DNA of 64,000 nt from Ailurus styani (Eukaryota > Chordata > Mammalia > Carnivora > Ailuridae): NCBI GenBank assembly GCA_002007465.1, contig LNAC01000019.1, positions 2,540,236 through 2,604,235 of the forward strand. Reading direction: 5' to 3'. The notes below the pieces were generated by a model. The model saw nothing but the letters and a program-made list of their open reading frames with translations, searched no databases and was not told the DNA's origin. Both the position numbers and the translations under genes were made by a program. Of the stretch, positions 12,204 to 24,647 are shown one piece after another (the stretch's first letter is position 1; each line of letters begins with the position of its first letter).

Positions 12204-12408
12204 TTTTTTTTTTTTTTTAAGATTTTATTTATTTATTTGACACACAGAGAGAGATCAGATCACAAGTAGGCAGAGAGGCAGGCAGAGAGAGGAGGAAGCA
12301 GGCTCTCTGCCGAGTAGAGAGCCCGATGCGGGCCACGATCCCAGGACCCGGAGATCATGACCTGAGCCAAAGGCAGAGGCTTTAACCCACTGAGCCACCC
12401 AGGCGCCC
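12204..12408 (-). mobile_element. CAN-SINE, younger type
   Basis: Reverse-oriented full-length copy with T-run at left and the AGGCTTTAACCCACTGAGCC head at right. A short duplication CTGGAGTT (12197-12204 and 12408-12415) flanks it; the left copy merges with the T-run. Confidence 0.94.
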
Positions 12409-12415
12409 TGGAGTT

Positions 12416-14798
12416 ATTATTTAATCTGAAAATATCTACATTTTACTTTGTGAGAACATGTTGAAATGTAAATACGTGTTGGGGAAGTTCTTTAATCAAA
12501 GCATTAAGTCTGGAGAGGCCTCATTAGAGATCACTGGATCACCTAGCCAGTGTTTTTCAACACTATATTTTCTGTTTTTGTTTTTGTTTTTCAGGTGTTA
12601 TATCTTCCTATTAAATGGAAGCCTTACTTTTAAGGCCAAATGCAAATTGTATAAAACCAGATCCTCTTCTTTAAGTATAATATCCGAGTCCCTAAATTTT
12701 CTCAGAACCCAGATTGAAAAACATTTGTTTTATCTGTCTGCTCAGTCATTTTACAGATGGGAAAATTGAGTCCTAGAAAATCAAGTTCCAGGGAGGATCT
12801 CATGTTGTGAGCTCCATTACGGGAGCAGGTATATTTGAGATTCAGAGTCTTAGCGCGCGCTCTTTGCCTTGGCTTAAAGTGCATCGAGCTGAGCCTTAGA
12901 GTTTCTGCTCTTATTCTCCCCCTCTCCCTTTTCCAAGGGGGGAAAAAGATCTTTTCTAGGTCTAGGAAGCAGAGACAATGGGAATGGCCCTCGCAGGTCA
13001 TCAGCCCTGTCCTCTACTTCAGTTCCTCCCAAACAGCCCCGAGAGAGCTGGGAGCCTGGCGGAGAGCGAGGCCCCAGGTTCAGGGAGGCACTGTGGTTCA
13101 GAGAACACCAACCAAGCCTGTGATCCAAGGCAGTAATTCTCATTCTTAAATATCGGCATTGGAAAAAAGAACTTTTATGTTCTGAAAAGCTACTTGTTCC
13201 CAGCGCTAAGCCTTGAAATCCTTCTAGTGACTTGGTTCTGTTACACACAGATGATTATAAAAACAAAATTCAAAATGAACTGGCTAAAAAGAGTTTCCCT
13301 GTCGGGATTTGTACTGGTGCCTGTTGTGCCCTGATGCTTCATGGGCGAAGACGTTATAGGATAGGATCACCTTTCCGGTCATGCTGATTGTTTTGTGATT
13401 AATACCCACCCGACAGATGGCTGTATTTATTATGCGGCTGACCCATGTTGGGTGTGTCTTGCCTGGACCACACACTGGTGAGCTGTGAGCCTGATGTGGC
13501 CCACAGATTCACCTTGTGTGGCCTGCGTGGTGTTATGAAATTTTTTAATTAGTTGCCAAAACTGAAAAATTAAGAGATTTCATATAAACACTCAGATGCC
13601 CAGCTTCTCTTGAAGAATCTGAAGATTGAACGATACTGTCTGTGTTCGAAGTGTCCTGACAGGATGACTGACACGTTAACAGTGGACCTGAGCCGTGTGG
13701 CGTCTGCCCCCTTTAGATGAGACATGCCATGTGTTCCTTAGTTTGCGACCATTTCTGATTGTGGAACTGGGTGTTTTCCTCATGGTGGGCACTATTCCTT
13801 TGTATCCGCATCTCTATTAAAAGGGAGGCAGGAAACATTTGACACAGAGGGCACATGCTTTTTATACCAAACTAGACCCACGTGCAGGGTTTAATTAGCT
13901 CTGTGGGCCTTTGGATTTGCTAGCCCTAGAGTGTGTGAACAGATTATACAGTGCTCTGCTAACTCTAACAAGCACATTTTCCTGCGTATTTTCCCATCCC
14001 TGGAATCGAGAGACACCGTAGAATTGCTGTCAGCCAAGCAGCAGTCACGGGGAAGGGGCTGCTGCCTGCTGACTTGCTCATAATCGTTTATGTTAGTGCC
14101 GTGCCGATTGAGTTCGTGTGTGATGCCGGGAAGGTGCGTGTCGAGTGTAACTGCCGCTTCAGAAGTTTCCAACCAGAAGCCTGTTATTCAGCTTGGACCT
14201 GAAAAGTGGCTGTGCACGCACAATGACAAGCAGCTGGCCACGAACGGGATGCTAGTGAAGCAAATGTTCCTTGTTAGAGAGGTGACTGCAATTCCTTCTT
14301 TTCTGGAAGGAGCAGCCAAGTGCTTTAAGGGACCTGGCAGGGAAAAGCCTACAGGTCCATGAGGGTTTGTTACATTTTGTTACTGAGATAAGTGCAAAAG
14401 AATTCCTATTCCAGGCTAAACAGTGCAGGAGAAGGCAAGAGAAAATGCCAAATGATCTGGAATCGATAAAGGAAGTTCTCGGGCAAAGAAGGTCGTGTGG
14501 CCCAACCAGCCTTCAGGCAGAATTATCATTAAGGTGTTGTATCATAGATTGACTGACAGTGTATATTCTTTTTTGTATCGGTACATAAAATGGTGACTCT
14601 TACAATCAGCAATGTCTTCGACTAAATGAAATATGGTAAAGCAGAGCCAGACGAAAGGAAGGACTTACTGCCTGTCCTAGCCATTGGCACAGTCCCTTCA
14701 CCTACAAACTCTGCCTCTTTGGGAATTGCTTCTTCTCTCTTTCTGACTGCCCTGTCAAAGAGAAATGTTGGCGAGTGAATAAATGGCATAGCTCTTAT
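12416..14798. other. Unique sequence without recognised gene
   Basis: Contains a small CGCGCGC patch near 12853 and mixed GC content around 12830-13150. Several short frames (12458-12769, 12835-13149, 12874-13248, 13891-14172, 14090-14362) overlap on both strands and none has a recognisable domain. The 12750-12800 stretch weakly resembles a MIR fragment. Confidence 0.4.
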
Positions 14799-14814
14799 GA
14801 AATAGGAAATGCTG

Positions 14815-15068
14815 GGGCGCCTGAGTGGCTCAGTCAGTTAGGGTCTGCCTTTGGCTCAGGTCATGATCCTGGAGTCCCAGGATCAAGCTCCCCCATCAGG
14901 CTCCTTGCCCAGCTGAGCGGAGAGTCTGCTTGTCCCTCTGCCCCTCCCCTCAACTCACGCTTTCTCTTTCTTTCTCTCTCAAATAAATAAACATCTAAAT
15001 AAAAGAAAGGAAGAAAGGAAGGAAGGAAGAAAGAAAGAGAGAGAGAAAGAAAGGAAGGAAGGAAGAAA
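14815..15068 (+). mobile_element. CAN-SINE, older type, with expanded purine tail
   Basis: Plus-oriented SINE body (14815 to about 14998) whose A-rich tail has turned into a roughly 70-bp GAAA/GGAA microsatellite (about 15001-15068). A perfect 16-bp duplication GAAATAGGAAATGCTG flanks the whole unit at 14799-14814 and 15069-15084. This shows that the purine tract belongs to the insertion, not to the target. Confidence 0.96.
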
Positions 15069-15084
15069 GAAATAGGAAATGCTG

Positions 15085-16693
15085 ACGAAGCATTTCATAG
15101 AACCTGAAGCTTGTGCTCTCTTGTGTTAAGTAACAACAGCCCAAGCTGCCTTGGAAACTGTAAAGGAAGACCAACTGAGACCAAAACACCAGAGAATTGT
15201 CCTCCCAAGTCTTTCCTAGTTTAAAAAGGGCATTTTTAACCCTAACAGTTTTATAGGGAACCGCAACTGAAGGGCTAGGTGAACTTGGCCTCCTGCCTTG
15301 AAAGGCACCAAAAGCTGCCGTTTGGGACAGTGACACATCCATCCCTTGTCATGTGTTATTACTTACAGTCCATGTCACAGGACAAATGTTTGTTATTAGC
15401 AGAAGTTTCATGGACAAGTTTTATCATCCGTTTTCTGGTCCACTCCAATTTAACAACAATTTTATATTTTGCCTGCAGGCTAGAAAGCTGAGTTTATGCC
15501 AAAGACATTTCTATTTTAGCTGTCATGGCCCCAAATGAACATTTTGTTTTTAAAAGGATCTGGAAAAATACATGCAAGAAGGAAAATCTAATTTATTTTT
15601 TGACATTTTCTAAAATAATTTAAAGTAATTTCAACCAACAAATGACTGTTTGGTTCAGTTGTCTTTCCAGACAGTGAGTTACTGACTTTGGTTTGATTAG
15701 AAATGACTCCTGTGCACGCTGCAAAGGTCCGTCTTGTTAATGTACATATTTGAAGGGAAGAGCGGTTGTTCAGTTTTATCTCTGTTCTCAAAGATACTGT
15801 GAAACAGCCTTGGAAGGTGTGCATTTACTTGGTATTTTCTGTTTCTTGCATTTTTAAGCTGAGGTATCCATCAAGTAAATTGCTAATGGGGAATGAGCTC
15901 ATCATTTTTCTTTGAGTCAAATCCTTGACTTCCAGGCTTAATTAGCACATCTTTTATTTGTAAAATGAAATGGAAATGGCTCTTCACAAAAATTAACTAC
16001 ACATTTCAGAAGTGAAACGAGAGCTCAAGGTAAAAGATTACTTTTTCTAGCGAATTTCTGCTTTCACTTTTAAATTGCTAAATGATTTTGCCTTTGGGCA
16101 GACATTTTTCATACCTTTTACAATTTTCTAATGGTGAGGTTTTGGTGATTGAGTTGTGCAAGTGTCATTGCAACCTATTGAAAGCCAATTGAAAACAGCT
16201 ACTGTTCATTGCTAAAAATTTTGCACTTGAATAGAATTAGAGCTGGAAGGTGTCAGAAGCTTAGTTGGGTTGGAACACATCAACATAATTTTAACATTTT
16301 AAATTCAGGGGCTTTCCAGGGTTCCTGGATCAATAAGACAGATTTAACAGATCAGTAATAGTTGGTGTTTGATACATAGTAGGCACTTAATAAGTATTTG
16401 TTGAATAAACCCTATAGCGTATATGTGCACAAATGCTTTTTATGTAAGCTCTACTAATATCTTTCAATAAAATTCAAAATTAGGACATGTCCTACAAGTG
16501 AAATATTTATGATTACTCAACAGACGAATACAATAATGATAGCCATGATAATAATGACCATTTTTATTATAAGCGAGTTATTAATAATAATAATAATTAT
16601 TATTATTACTACCTATCAAGGACATTTTCCTCTTCAGCTGTCATCTCCAGCTCAAACAGTGGCTGCCAGACCTCAGTAAATTGTAGGGAGATG
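15085..16693. other. Unique sequence; AT-rich, possibly regulatory
   Basis: No exon is recognised. 15880-16230 is an AT-rich, repeat-free stretch with TTAATTAG (15938-15945) and other homeodomain-type cores. An L2/MIR-like tail motif (GTAGGCACTTAATAAGTATTTGTTGAATAAA region) lies at about 16378-16410. A TAA/TTA palindrome is described separately. Confidence 0.4.
16585..16608. repeat. Perfect TAA/TTA palindrome
   Basis: A TAA trinucleotide run turns at 16596/16597 into TTA, making a 24-bp perfect inverted repeat with no spacer within an AT-only microsatellite. Confidence 0.95.
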
Positions 16694-16709
16694 AGAAGTC
16701 TCTAAAGCA

Positions 16710-16912
16710 GGGCCCCTGGGTGGCTCAGTCAGTTAAGCATCGGCCTTCCGCCCAGGTCATGATCTCAGCGTTTTGGGACTGAGGTCCTCTTCGGGCTCCC
16801 TGCTCAGCAGAGAGTCTGCTCCTCCCTTCTGCTTCTCCCTCTCCTTTATACCCCCCTCCACAGCTCTTTTTTTTTTTCCCTCTCTCAAATAAATAAATCT
16901 TAAAAAAGAAGA
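16710..16912 (+). mobile_element. CAN-SINE, older type
   Basis: Head reads GGGTGGCTCAGTCAGTTAAGC, followed by a CT-rich body containing a T11 run (about 16867-16877) and a short A-rich tail with GAA repeats. Duplications AGAAGTCTCTAAAGCA (16694-16709) and AGAAGTCTCTAGAGCA (16913-16928) differ at one position. Confidence 0.95.
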
Positions 16913-16928
16913 AGAAGTCTCTAGAGCA

Positions 16929-18990
16929 ATCCCCAGGCCCAAACAAACTATGTCAGGTCACAGAGAACTGCATCTTCATCCTCTGAGAGAATGAAGACCA
17001 AGAAGGATCTTTCCACCAGTTATACCTGGTCAGGAGGAGGAGAAAAAGAAGAGAGAGCACTTGCTATTCTTTGATATATTCCGGATATTTACGCAGAAGG
17101 GGCACATTATATAAAATTGTGGGGATGGAAGAAAGCTATTTATAGAGGTAGCAGAGCACCCTGTTTCAGTTATATGTAGAAACGCTCAAGAAATTCTCAG
17201 TGAATTAAAATTATTTTGATTTGGGAGGAACTGGAAAAGTCCAAGGGTCTAAATCATATTGAGAGGAGGAGTCAGCTTGTGGCAAGCCAGCTAGAGTACA
17301 AGTGTAGTCAGCCAGGAGATGCTAACGAGGTGCTGAGCTGACTTATTTAGATGTAAATAATATCAGAGCTTTTTATAGACTGTAATTTAAATTGCTCAGT
17401 TCTTAATTCTATATTAAATTCCAAGTCAACCTAGGTATATAGAGATGGTAGTCTGTGATAGTTTTTAATGAATAGTTAAGACTCTATTCACAGATTTAAA
17501 TTTCAGGGAATGGAAAATTCCCTATTGGCTCATGGAATGTCAAAAATAGTACTAACTGATACCCGTTGTAGTTCTGTGTATTCTATTTTATGCGTTTATC
17601 TGTTGCTTTCACTAAACTGTTGAAGAAGTCCCTGACACAAGAATGTTTTTAAAAAACTGAAACCCTGGATTCAGACTATTAAAATAACTTTTAAAAATAA
17701 AATTAAAAAAAAAAGTCAGGAAGCCAGCATTCTACATGTCTTAGCTTGGTAGGGCTTTGAACTGATGGTCAGATCAGCAACTTCCTTTCAAGACCGCATT
17801 GGATGAGATAAGTTGAAGATCTGAGAGCAGCATGAAACAAGTTAGTGTGATATAAATCTGGGTGGGGAATTACGGGTTGCTGTCTAGGACTCCACCTAGA
17901 GCAGTTCTATAATAAACCGTAGCTTCATTAATTTTCAAGGAAGCTCAAATTTGGACATGAAAGCGAAATTGCCTAAGCTATTAAGTTTAGCTCCTGGGTA
18001 ATAAATATCTCAACCAGGCCTTGTAGTACAATGCCATAGGCCCTGTTAATTAATTGGGGGAAAATGGTTTGCTTGTTTGGGGCCCAAGGATCTAAGCGTT
18101 ACACGTATTCGCAATGGATGCGTAAGAAGAGAAAGGAGATCATGTGAGCCCTTTATTTTTGTTCTTGTTGTTGTCGTTGTCGGCTGACTGAATGTTGGAT
18201 TATTCACATTTATTGAGCAACTATTTGGCCAGGCACTGTGCTAGCTTCTGGGGAGGCTATACAGATAAAGGAGACAATTTCTTTGAATGAGTACATCACT
18301 TGGGCACAAACATGGGTCATTATTTCTTTAGAACATGAATATTTTGCTAAATGGCATTGTTATGACTTTAAACAGTTAATTCTACTTCTACTAAAATTTC
18401 TTACCATCAGGAAACAATTGGATTAACTAGTTTTTCTTTCTCCTAGAATTTCCCAGACTGTTAATATTTCCTGTCATACCAAGCACCAAATGTGAACTCC
18501 CTGAGGAGGGCAACACATAAAGAAGGGGCCTAGCTGAGTTGATGAAGTCATGAGCTATCTATGATGCCTGGCCTGAAGGCATCTCTTGGGACCTGGAGGA
18601 CTCTCTTGACCCAAACAATCTCTCCTGGATTGTCTGAGATAGTTCGTATCAAATTGCTGTGTAGCTCTGCCTCAGGTAACCACTGGATTAATAAGCACTG
18701 ATTGTACTCCCTAATGGTTCATTGAAACCACCTTCCCTGAAACAGCAGACATTTTGACAAGATTAGGGATGGATAAAAAGACACTGTAGGAGGTGCAGTG
18801 AAAGCATCTGGAGATGAGTGTCACTGCCTGTAGCATGCATCATGGAAGCTGGAGGGAAACCTACCAGCTACCTGAGGAAAAATCTGACCCATTCCCAAGA
18901 GAGAGGCTGCCACAGGAATGATGGTGAGGCAGCTGCTCTCTGTCCTCTCCCTGTCCCCTGGAAGGTCTTCTTATATATGGAATTAGGTGT
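16929..18990. other. Unique sequence without recognised gene
   Basis: AT-rich, with no exon or RNA gene recognised. About 18190-18310 carries text resembling the start of the old mammalian repeat family seen at 19590 (AGGCACTGTGCTAGCTTCTGG), so a short fragment of that family is possible. Confidence 0.4.
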
Positions 18991-18994
18991 GGGT

Positions 18995-19352
18995 TGGGGA
19001 AGTCAAATTCATAGAAACAGAGAGTAGAATGGTGATTACCAGGAGCTGATGGGGGTAAGGAATAGGGAGGGATTGTTAAAAGGGTACACATTTTCAGTTA
19101 TAAGTCAAATAATATTTGAGGGTATAATGTGTTACATAGTGACTGTAGTTGATAATACTGTATTGTACAATTAAAATTCTCCAAGAGAATAGAAGTTAAG
19201 TGTTCTCACACACGCAAAGGTAAATTTGTGAGGTGAAGATTGTGTTAATAACTCACTGGAGGGACGCTTTCACAAGGTCTGTATTTCAAATCATGTTGTA
19301 CACTTGAAATATATTACAGTTTTGTCAAATATACTTCACTAAAGTTGGGGGG
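18995..19352 (+). mobile_element. L1M-type (L1MA/L1MB-like) 3' UTR fragment
   Basis: Landmarks in order match an old L1M 3' UTR in plus orientation: CATAGAAACAGAGAGTAGAATGG, TTACATAGTGACTGTAG, ACTGTATTGTACAATTAAAA, TGTTCTCACACACGCAAAGG and CATGTTGTACACTTGAAATA. A G/A-rich tail follows. It predates the carnivore-specific L1s in this window. Confidence 0.82.
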
Positions 19353-20297
19353 AAGGGGGAATAACTCCTTTCTCTTCAAGTTATGGTCTAGCAGCTCCAA
19401 TCTAGCTGTTTATGGAGGGAAGAGGCCATCCTTCCTCCTTCACCTGAAAGTGTTCTGTGACACCTCCAGTCCCCTCTAGGTTCCTCGAGGTCTTAAGAAC
19501 AGAAGGAATCCTGGAGAGAAAAGTGTTATCTGTGGACTGTAACCTTCTCAATGGCGGAGAGCATATCTGTTCTGCTTAGATTCCTTCATCAAACAGTTGT
19601 TCATTGAGCACCCACCCTAGGACGGATGCTTGGGATACATGAAGAAACCTAAGAACCATCAAAACAAAACAAAAACCCACTGTCAGGAAGCAATCGACAG
19701 CCAATAACAAAACCTAATAAATAAGTTTTGTTAGATTGAAGGAAGTGCCATGGAGAAAAATAGATCAGGTTAAGGGAAGTTGGAAATACCAGCAGGGAGT
19801 TTGTGTGTTTGGGCTGTCTCTGCAATACAAAATGGAGTAGTTTGAGTAGGCCTCACAGAGAAGGTGAAATCTGAGACAAGATTTGAAGGTGGTATGGGAG
19901 TTAACCATGTGAACATATGGGAGTGGGTGAGTTTTCCAGGCAGAGGAATGAGCCAGCGCCTTGAGGTGGTAGCATGCCCAGTTTATTAGAGGAAGGGTAC
20001 AGAGGCCAGTGTGGCTGGAGAAGGGTGGGCTAGGAGGGGAGGATGTGGGATGAGGTCAGGTAACCTGGGGCACATGGTCATGGGAACCTTGAGGCCACAA
20101 TAAGGACTTAAGCTTTTCTAGAGTGAAATGCAGAATCACTGAAGGGTTTTGTGCCAAGGTGTGGCATGATTTGAACTTCATTTTTCTCAGAATGGTTTGG
20201 GTGGTCGTGCTGAGAATAGCCTACAGAGAAGCAAGGTGAAAGCCAAAGAACTGGTGTGGAAGGTGTCACAACATTCCAGTCACGACAACAGGATCTT

Positions 20298-20491
20298 TTT
20301 TTTTAAGATTATTTATTTATTTATTTGACAGAGAGAGAGATCACAAGTAGGCAGAGAAGCAGGCAGAGAGAGAGGAGGAAGCAGGCTCCCTGCAAAGCAG
20401 GGGCCTGATGTGGGGCTCGATCCCAGGACCCTGAGATCATGACCTGAGCCGAAGGCAGAGGCTTTAACCCACTGAGCCACCCAGGCACCCC
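20298..20491 (-). mobile_element. CAN-SINE, younger type
   Basis: Reverse-oriented, with head AGGCTTTAACCCACTGAGCC at right. Flanked by the 15-bp duplication CGACAACAGGATCTT at 20283-20297 and 20494-20508. The frame 20313-20606 on the minus strand is SINE-derived and not a gene. Confidence 0.96.
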
Positions 20492-20757
20492 ATCGACAAC
20501 AGGATCTTACCAGGGAGCATGAGGAGGTAGGAGAAGGGGCCAGACTCTGGATGTACTTTGAAGGTAGAGCCAAGGGGATTTCCGCAGAATATGGAGGGAG
20601 TAACAATGAGAGGAATCAGGTCTTTAGGTGGAAGCCACTGGAAACAGAGTTGCCATAAGCTGTCGTGAAGGAGCGTGTTTAGCTGTGGACACATGGAACT
20701 GAAGATGCTGTTTAGAGGTCCAGATGGAAACTCTGAGTAGTTGTGGATTATGGTCTT

Positions 20758-20943
20758 TTTTTTTTTTTTTTTTTTAGAAGGGGTATTTTTCTTAAAAAAA
20801 AAAAAGATTTAATTATTTGAGTGAGAGCGAGAGAGGGTGAGTGAGAGAGAGAGCATAAACCAGGGGCGGGGAAGACGCAGACTCCCTGGGATCATGACCT
20901 GAGCCAAAAGCAGATGCTTAACAACTGAGCCACCCAGGGGCCC
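20758..20943 (-). mobile_element. CAN-SINE, older type, diverged
   Basis: A T-run and a second A-run (about 20793-20804) precede a GA-rich body; the head ends AACAACTGAGCCACCCAGGG. Duplications TGTGGATTATGGTCTT (20742-20757) and TGTGGATTATGGCCTT (20944-20959) differ by one base. The body lacks part of the region normally between the GA-rich block and the B box. Confidence 0.92.
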
Positions 20944-22396
20944 TGTGGATTATGGCCTTGAAGGAGTTCAGAACATACAACTCTAAAATTTGCCACACTG
21001 GCATATTGGCTATTTTGGGTTAAGGGTACTTGAATGACAGCAAATACAAGAAAAACATTCTGTCCTTCCTTATTTTTCTTAAAAACAGGACATAAAATTT
21101 CTGTATAAAAGGTGCCCTCCTTATACCAGAAGGAAAATCACATTCTTATCAAGGATGAGAAGTTCAGACAGAGAATTCTATACAAACAGGCCTTATGAAA
21201 ATAATTTTTTTTTTATTCGGGCCCCTCCACATAGTATAGTTACTTCTCCAGAATTGTTTCTCTGTTCAACCTAATATAAAAAAGCATTTTTTATTTTTTA
21301 ATATTTTTATAATATTATTTTATTTTATAGGTTTTGCCATTTCTTTCTATCTTCATTCCTTATGAAGTCGTCCACATCCTGTAAAACTTGTATTATGTAA
21401 TTAATTTGTATGTCTTTCTCCTATTGATTTTGTCCTATGTCAGTTTGAGTCTCAGGTCCTGCCAATAAGAACCCTGCGAGGGTGAGGTAAAATTTTGCCT
21501 CCCCCGTCAGTCTCTAGTTTGGGCAGGGGTTCAGGCTGGAGAACGCCGCTAGGTGTGCAGCACGCACTCAATAAATACTCATTGAATGAAAGAATGAATA
21601 CATTTAGGGCCTGTCTTCCAAGGTCCAGTTTTCTGTCATAGGACTTTCCTCTCCTCCAGGTAATTATCACAGAAATAGTCGTTCTCTTCAGTAGAGACAT
21701 TAATCTTTATGACATCACAAGACAATACTGTCAAAATAGAGCAGAGAAAGTCTAACATGTACAAAAATACAAATTTATATTTATATATAAATTGGTTGGG
21801 TGTGGATGGCTGTGTTGGTTGGATGGGCGCCTGTTATAATTTTTACAAGGCCATTGCACAAGAGATTAGGGCAGAGCCAAGGAAAATGACATGGGTATTC
21901 TCAAACATACAGGGCATACTTCAGAATTTTGCTCAGAATTGCCTTGGAGCAGATAGAGAGACTTACAAGCCGGTATCATGAAACCAAAGACATCTGGGAG
22001 GCCCATAAATTACTGTTTGACCTGAAAAATGTTCCTTGTAATTCAGAGAAGGCAGAGATAAACATCCAGGGTTTAGATCTAAGATTCAAACTTTATTCTT
22101 TTCCCTTTTGCTCCATTTACTTTTCTAGAAAATTTGTCCCTGTAGGAGATTGCTTAGTTATTGGAAGAACTGGTCTCAATCAACTATAGTAATACTGGAA
22201 CACATTTTTACTTTTTTAAAAATGAAAATTCCCTATCCAGTTAAAAGTCATGTAGGATCTTCCCTACACAATGTATTTCTACAAAAGTAATTTTAAAAAA
22301 AACATGAAAGAACCACCAGTTTGGTGGAGAGTTTTTTTAAACAGCCCACTAGTTTGTTTATAAATGTGGTTTTCTAGAGACATGCTTAGAATTCCT

Positions 22397-22414
22397 TGCA
22401 AATAAATATTTGCA
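22397..22414. promoter_or_regulatory. Inverted octamer-like pair (candidate POU-factor site)
   Basis: TGCAAATA and its exact reverse complement TATTTGCA are separated by two A residues. The right half, with the next base, forms a perfect octamer ATTTGCAT (22408-22415). The left half is TTGCAAAT, one base from the octamer. Octamers are bound by POU-domain proteins such as OCT1. Function here is inference from the motif only. Confidence 0.4.
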
Positions 22415-24637
22415 TGATATTTTTGTAGAAAGAGTCATTTCTCCTGGGATAAAATGAATTTTTAGGAATATTTTTGTCCTTTGCTTCATACAGCCTTTCA
22501 GTCATATTAGGAATTTATAGAAATATTTCTATTAAATGGAAATTAGTACATTGAGTGTTATTATTTTGGTTAACTTGATTTAAAATGTGGGCCACATTCA
22601 AACTGTGGAATATGCTGCTTTAAATAATTCACAATAGAGATAGAGGAAGACAAAAATACATTTGGACTGCAGTCAGAGGCTTAGCTGACCATTTTAAGAA
22701 ATCAGTGTCACTAGTAGCTAAACCACTGTCTTTATGAGATGATAATTTCTGAAGCACAAATCCCGAGTTCTAGGGTGTGCATCTGGGAGTGGCTGTCCAT
22801 CTGTGGGACTGGTTTTTTCCCCTGCTTTGGAACATTTTTAGGAAGATAATTCCTCTTTCTCTAAAAAGAAACACAAAAGTAGTTATTGGACAAGCTATTT
22901 GTACACAAAATCCTCTTTTCTCACCTAACCAGGAAAGGAGATTTTAAAATTTTGCATGGGAACCTCTCTGACCTGACCTATCCTTTGGTTTTCATCATAG
23001 TTGTCATCAGTGTTTTTTACTTGGCCTGATGCTTTATATTATTTTAAATACTTTATATTAATTTGCAGACAACCTACTTCCTGTTACATCAGGTTTTTTT
23101 CTTTTTTTTTTAATCCTACGTCGAATTGACTGTTGTCATGAGGGAAATAAAATGAAAACTGAGTAGGGTCTCAGGATGATATTTATCAGAGTGTAGCAAT
23201 CAGAATGACGAATTCAGGTAGTGGGGGACTAGATTTAAACTTTAACATCATTTTAAACGTTTATGATTGTGGCTTTAACCTACAGAAGTTTTAATTTCCT
23301 AAAATATAGAACTTTGTAAATGTGACCTGGCATCCTGAGGAGGAAGGCTGTGTTGCTGCGTACGTATACACGCACAGATGGTGAGGTAAGATCCCGACTC
23401 CGGCAGGTTAGTGGAATCAGAACAGCATTAATATGACAGAGTTCATCCTAGCTTAAAGACGAGTTCAAGAGAGTATGTTTTTAGAAGGAAACCAGGTCTA
23501 AGGAATGATTTCCCACCCTGGATTAAGCTTAATTAAGTTTGGCATTCTTCCTAGAACTTGGTGAGAGTGCTCCTTTATAACATCCTGACTCCTTTTGGGG
23601 GTCAGACCCCAGCAGGCTTCTCCTTCAGGCCACTCTGGCATTGTACACCCTTGCCGGCTCCCATAGTTCTGGGTTCAAGGTCACAGAGTGGGAGTTCTCC
23701 CATGACTCAGATTGCTCAGTTAGCAATTTCACGATCATCATGCATCTTTCCAGATCATTCTTTTCTCAACTAGAATAAAGGAAAACTGCCACAAGGACCA
23801 GAAAGTTGAACCATTTCCCCTTCCCCCAACTGTTCTCTTTTCCTTTTTTGTTCTACTTCAGGTAAGGAACAAAAAGTACCTATATTAGGTTCTAGAAGAG
23901 GGGAGAATAAAAACCTAAAGCAAAATCCAGAGGTATTTCCTGTCCCTTAAACACCATGCTACCTGCAAGATCCATCTCCTTGAGGTGTGTTACTCCAGAC
24001 GGCAGGTCTCAGCACCTGCTCCCTGTTTCTGTCTTATATCCCAGCACACAATATTTTCAGCAGTGTATTTAAACAGAAAATCGAATGTTTGAGGATATCG
24101 AACAAAGGCATTTTTGCTTGTTCGAGGGCAGGTTAAAATAGATAATTTATTTTACATATTTCTTTAGTGTTCTGGGAGTATTTACCCAAGTATGTGCTAC
24201 CTGGCCATTGAACTGGCAACATAAGGTCGTCCTACTGTGTGTTAGGACATGAGTGATTTACTAGTTGACAATACCTCTAATATTATTCCTTTGGTTAGGG
24301 GAGTTACAACTAATTTCTTTAAGCTCCAGGCTTTAGGGAGACAAAAAGACCTGTTCAGTCAGCAGGGATTGAGGGTTTTCTGGCTAGCAAGGCGAGGTCA
24401 AGTCCGGAAGAATGGAGGCAAGCTAGCTGGAGAGGCTGGGCATGACTCGGTTCTTCCCAGTGACTATATTCCTTATTGTAAGGATGGGCCAAGCAAGGAC
24501 CAATAACTCTGGAACGTCCCGGCCCCCTGAGTGGTGGAGATGCTGGAAGGAGAGGGCTGGTGGGTGGGGATGAATTAGCGGAACTGTGAAACTCTTCAGC
24601 CGTGGTAAGGCTGCAAGGAGAGGAGACCCCGGCTGGT

Positions 24638-24647
24638 GGGAATTCCC
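24638..24647. promoter_or_regulatory. Palindromic kB-like motif
   Basis: GGGAATTCCC, a perfect 10-bp palindrome of the NF-kB type, lies in the GC-richer part of the unique region. Binding is not shown by sequence alone. Confidence 0.3.

Larger units (their letters stand above)
19590..20990 (+). repeat. Old mammalian-wide repeat, about 1.4 kb, family not assigned
   Basis: Recognisable phrases run in order: 'TTGAGCACCCACC...GGATGCTTGGGATACATGAAG', GCCATGGAGAAAAATAGATC, CAGGCAGAGGAATGAGCC, GAGGCCAGTGTGGCTGGAG, GAGGCCACAATAAGGACTT and GTGGCATGATTTGAACTT. It resumes after the SINEs with GGATGTACTTTGAAGGTAGAGCC. I recognise this as a common dispersed mammalian repeat but cannot name it with certainty. 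Two SINEs (20298, 20758) interrupt it. Confidence 0.6.

Noticed and set aside
15001..15068. CRISPR-like or tandem array
   Set aside because: Simple GAAA/GGAA slippage in a SINE tail; no repeat-spacer structure anywhere in the window.
14995..15342. 115-residue frame (minus)
   Set aside because: Its Ser/Leu/Phe-rich end is a translation of the purine microsatellite; the rest has no domain.
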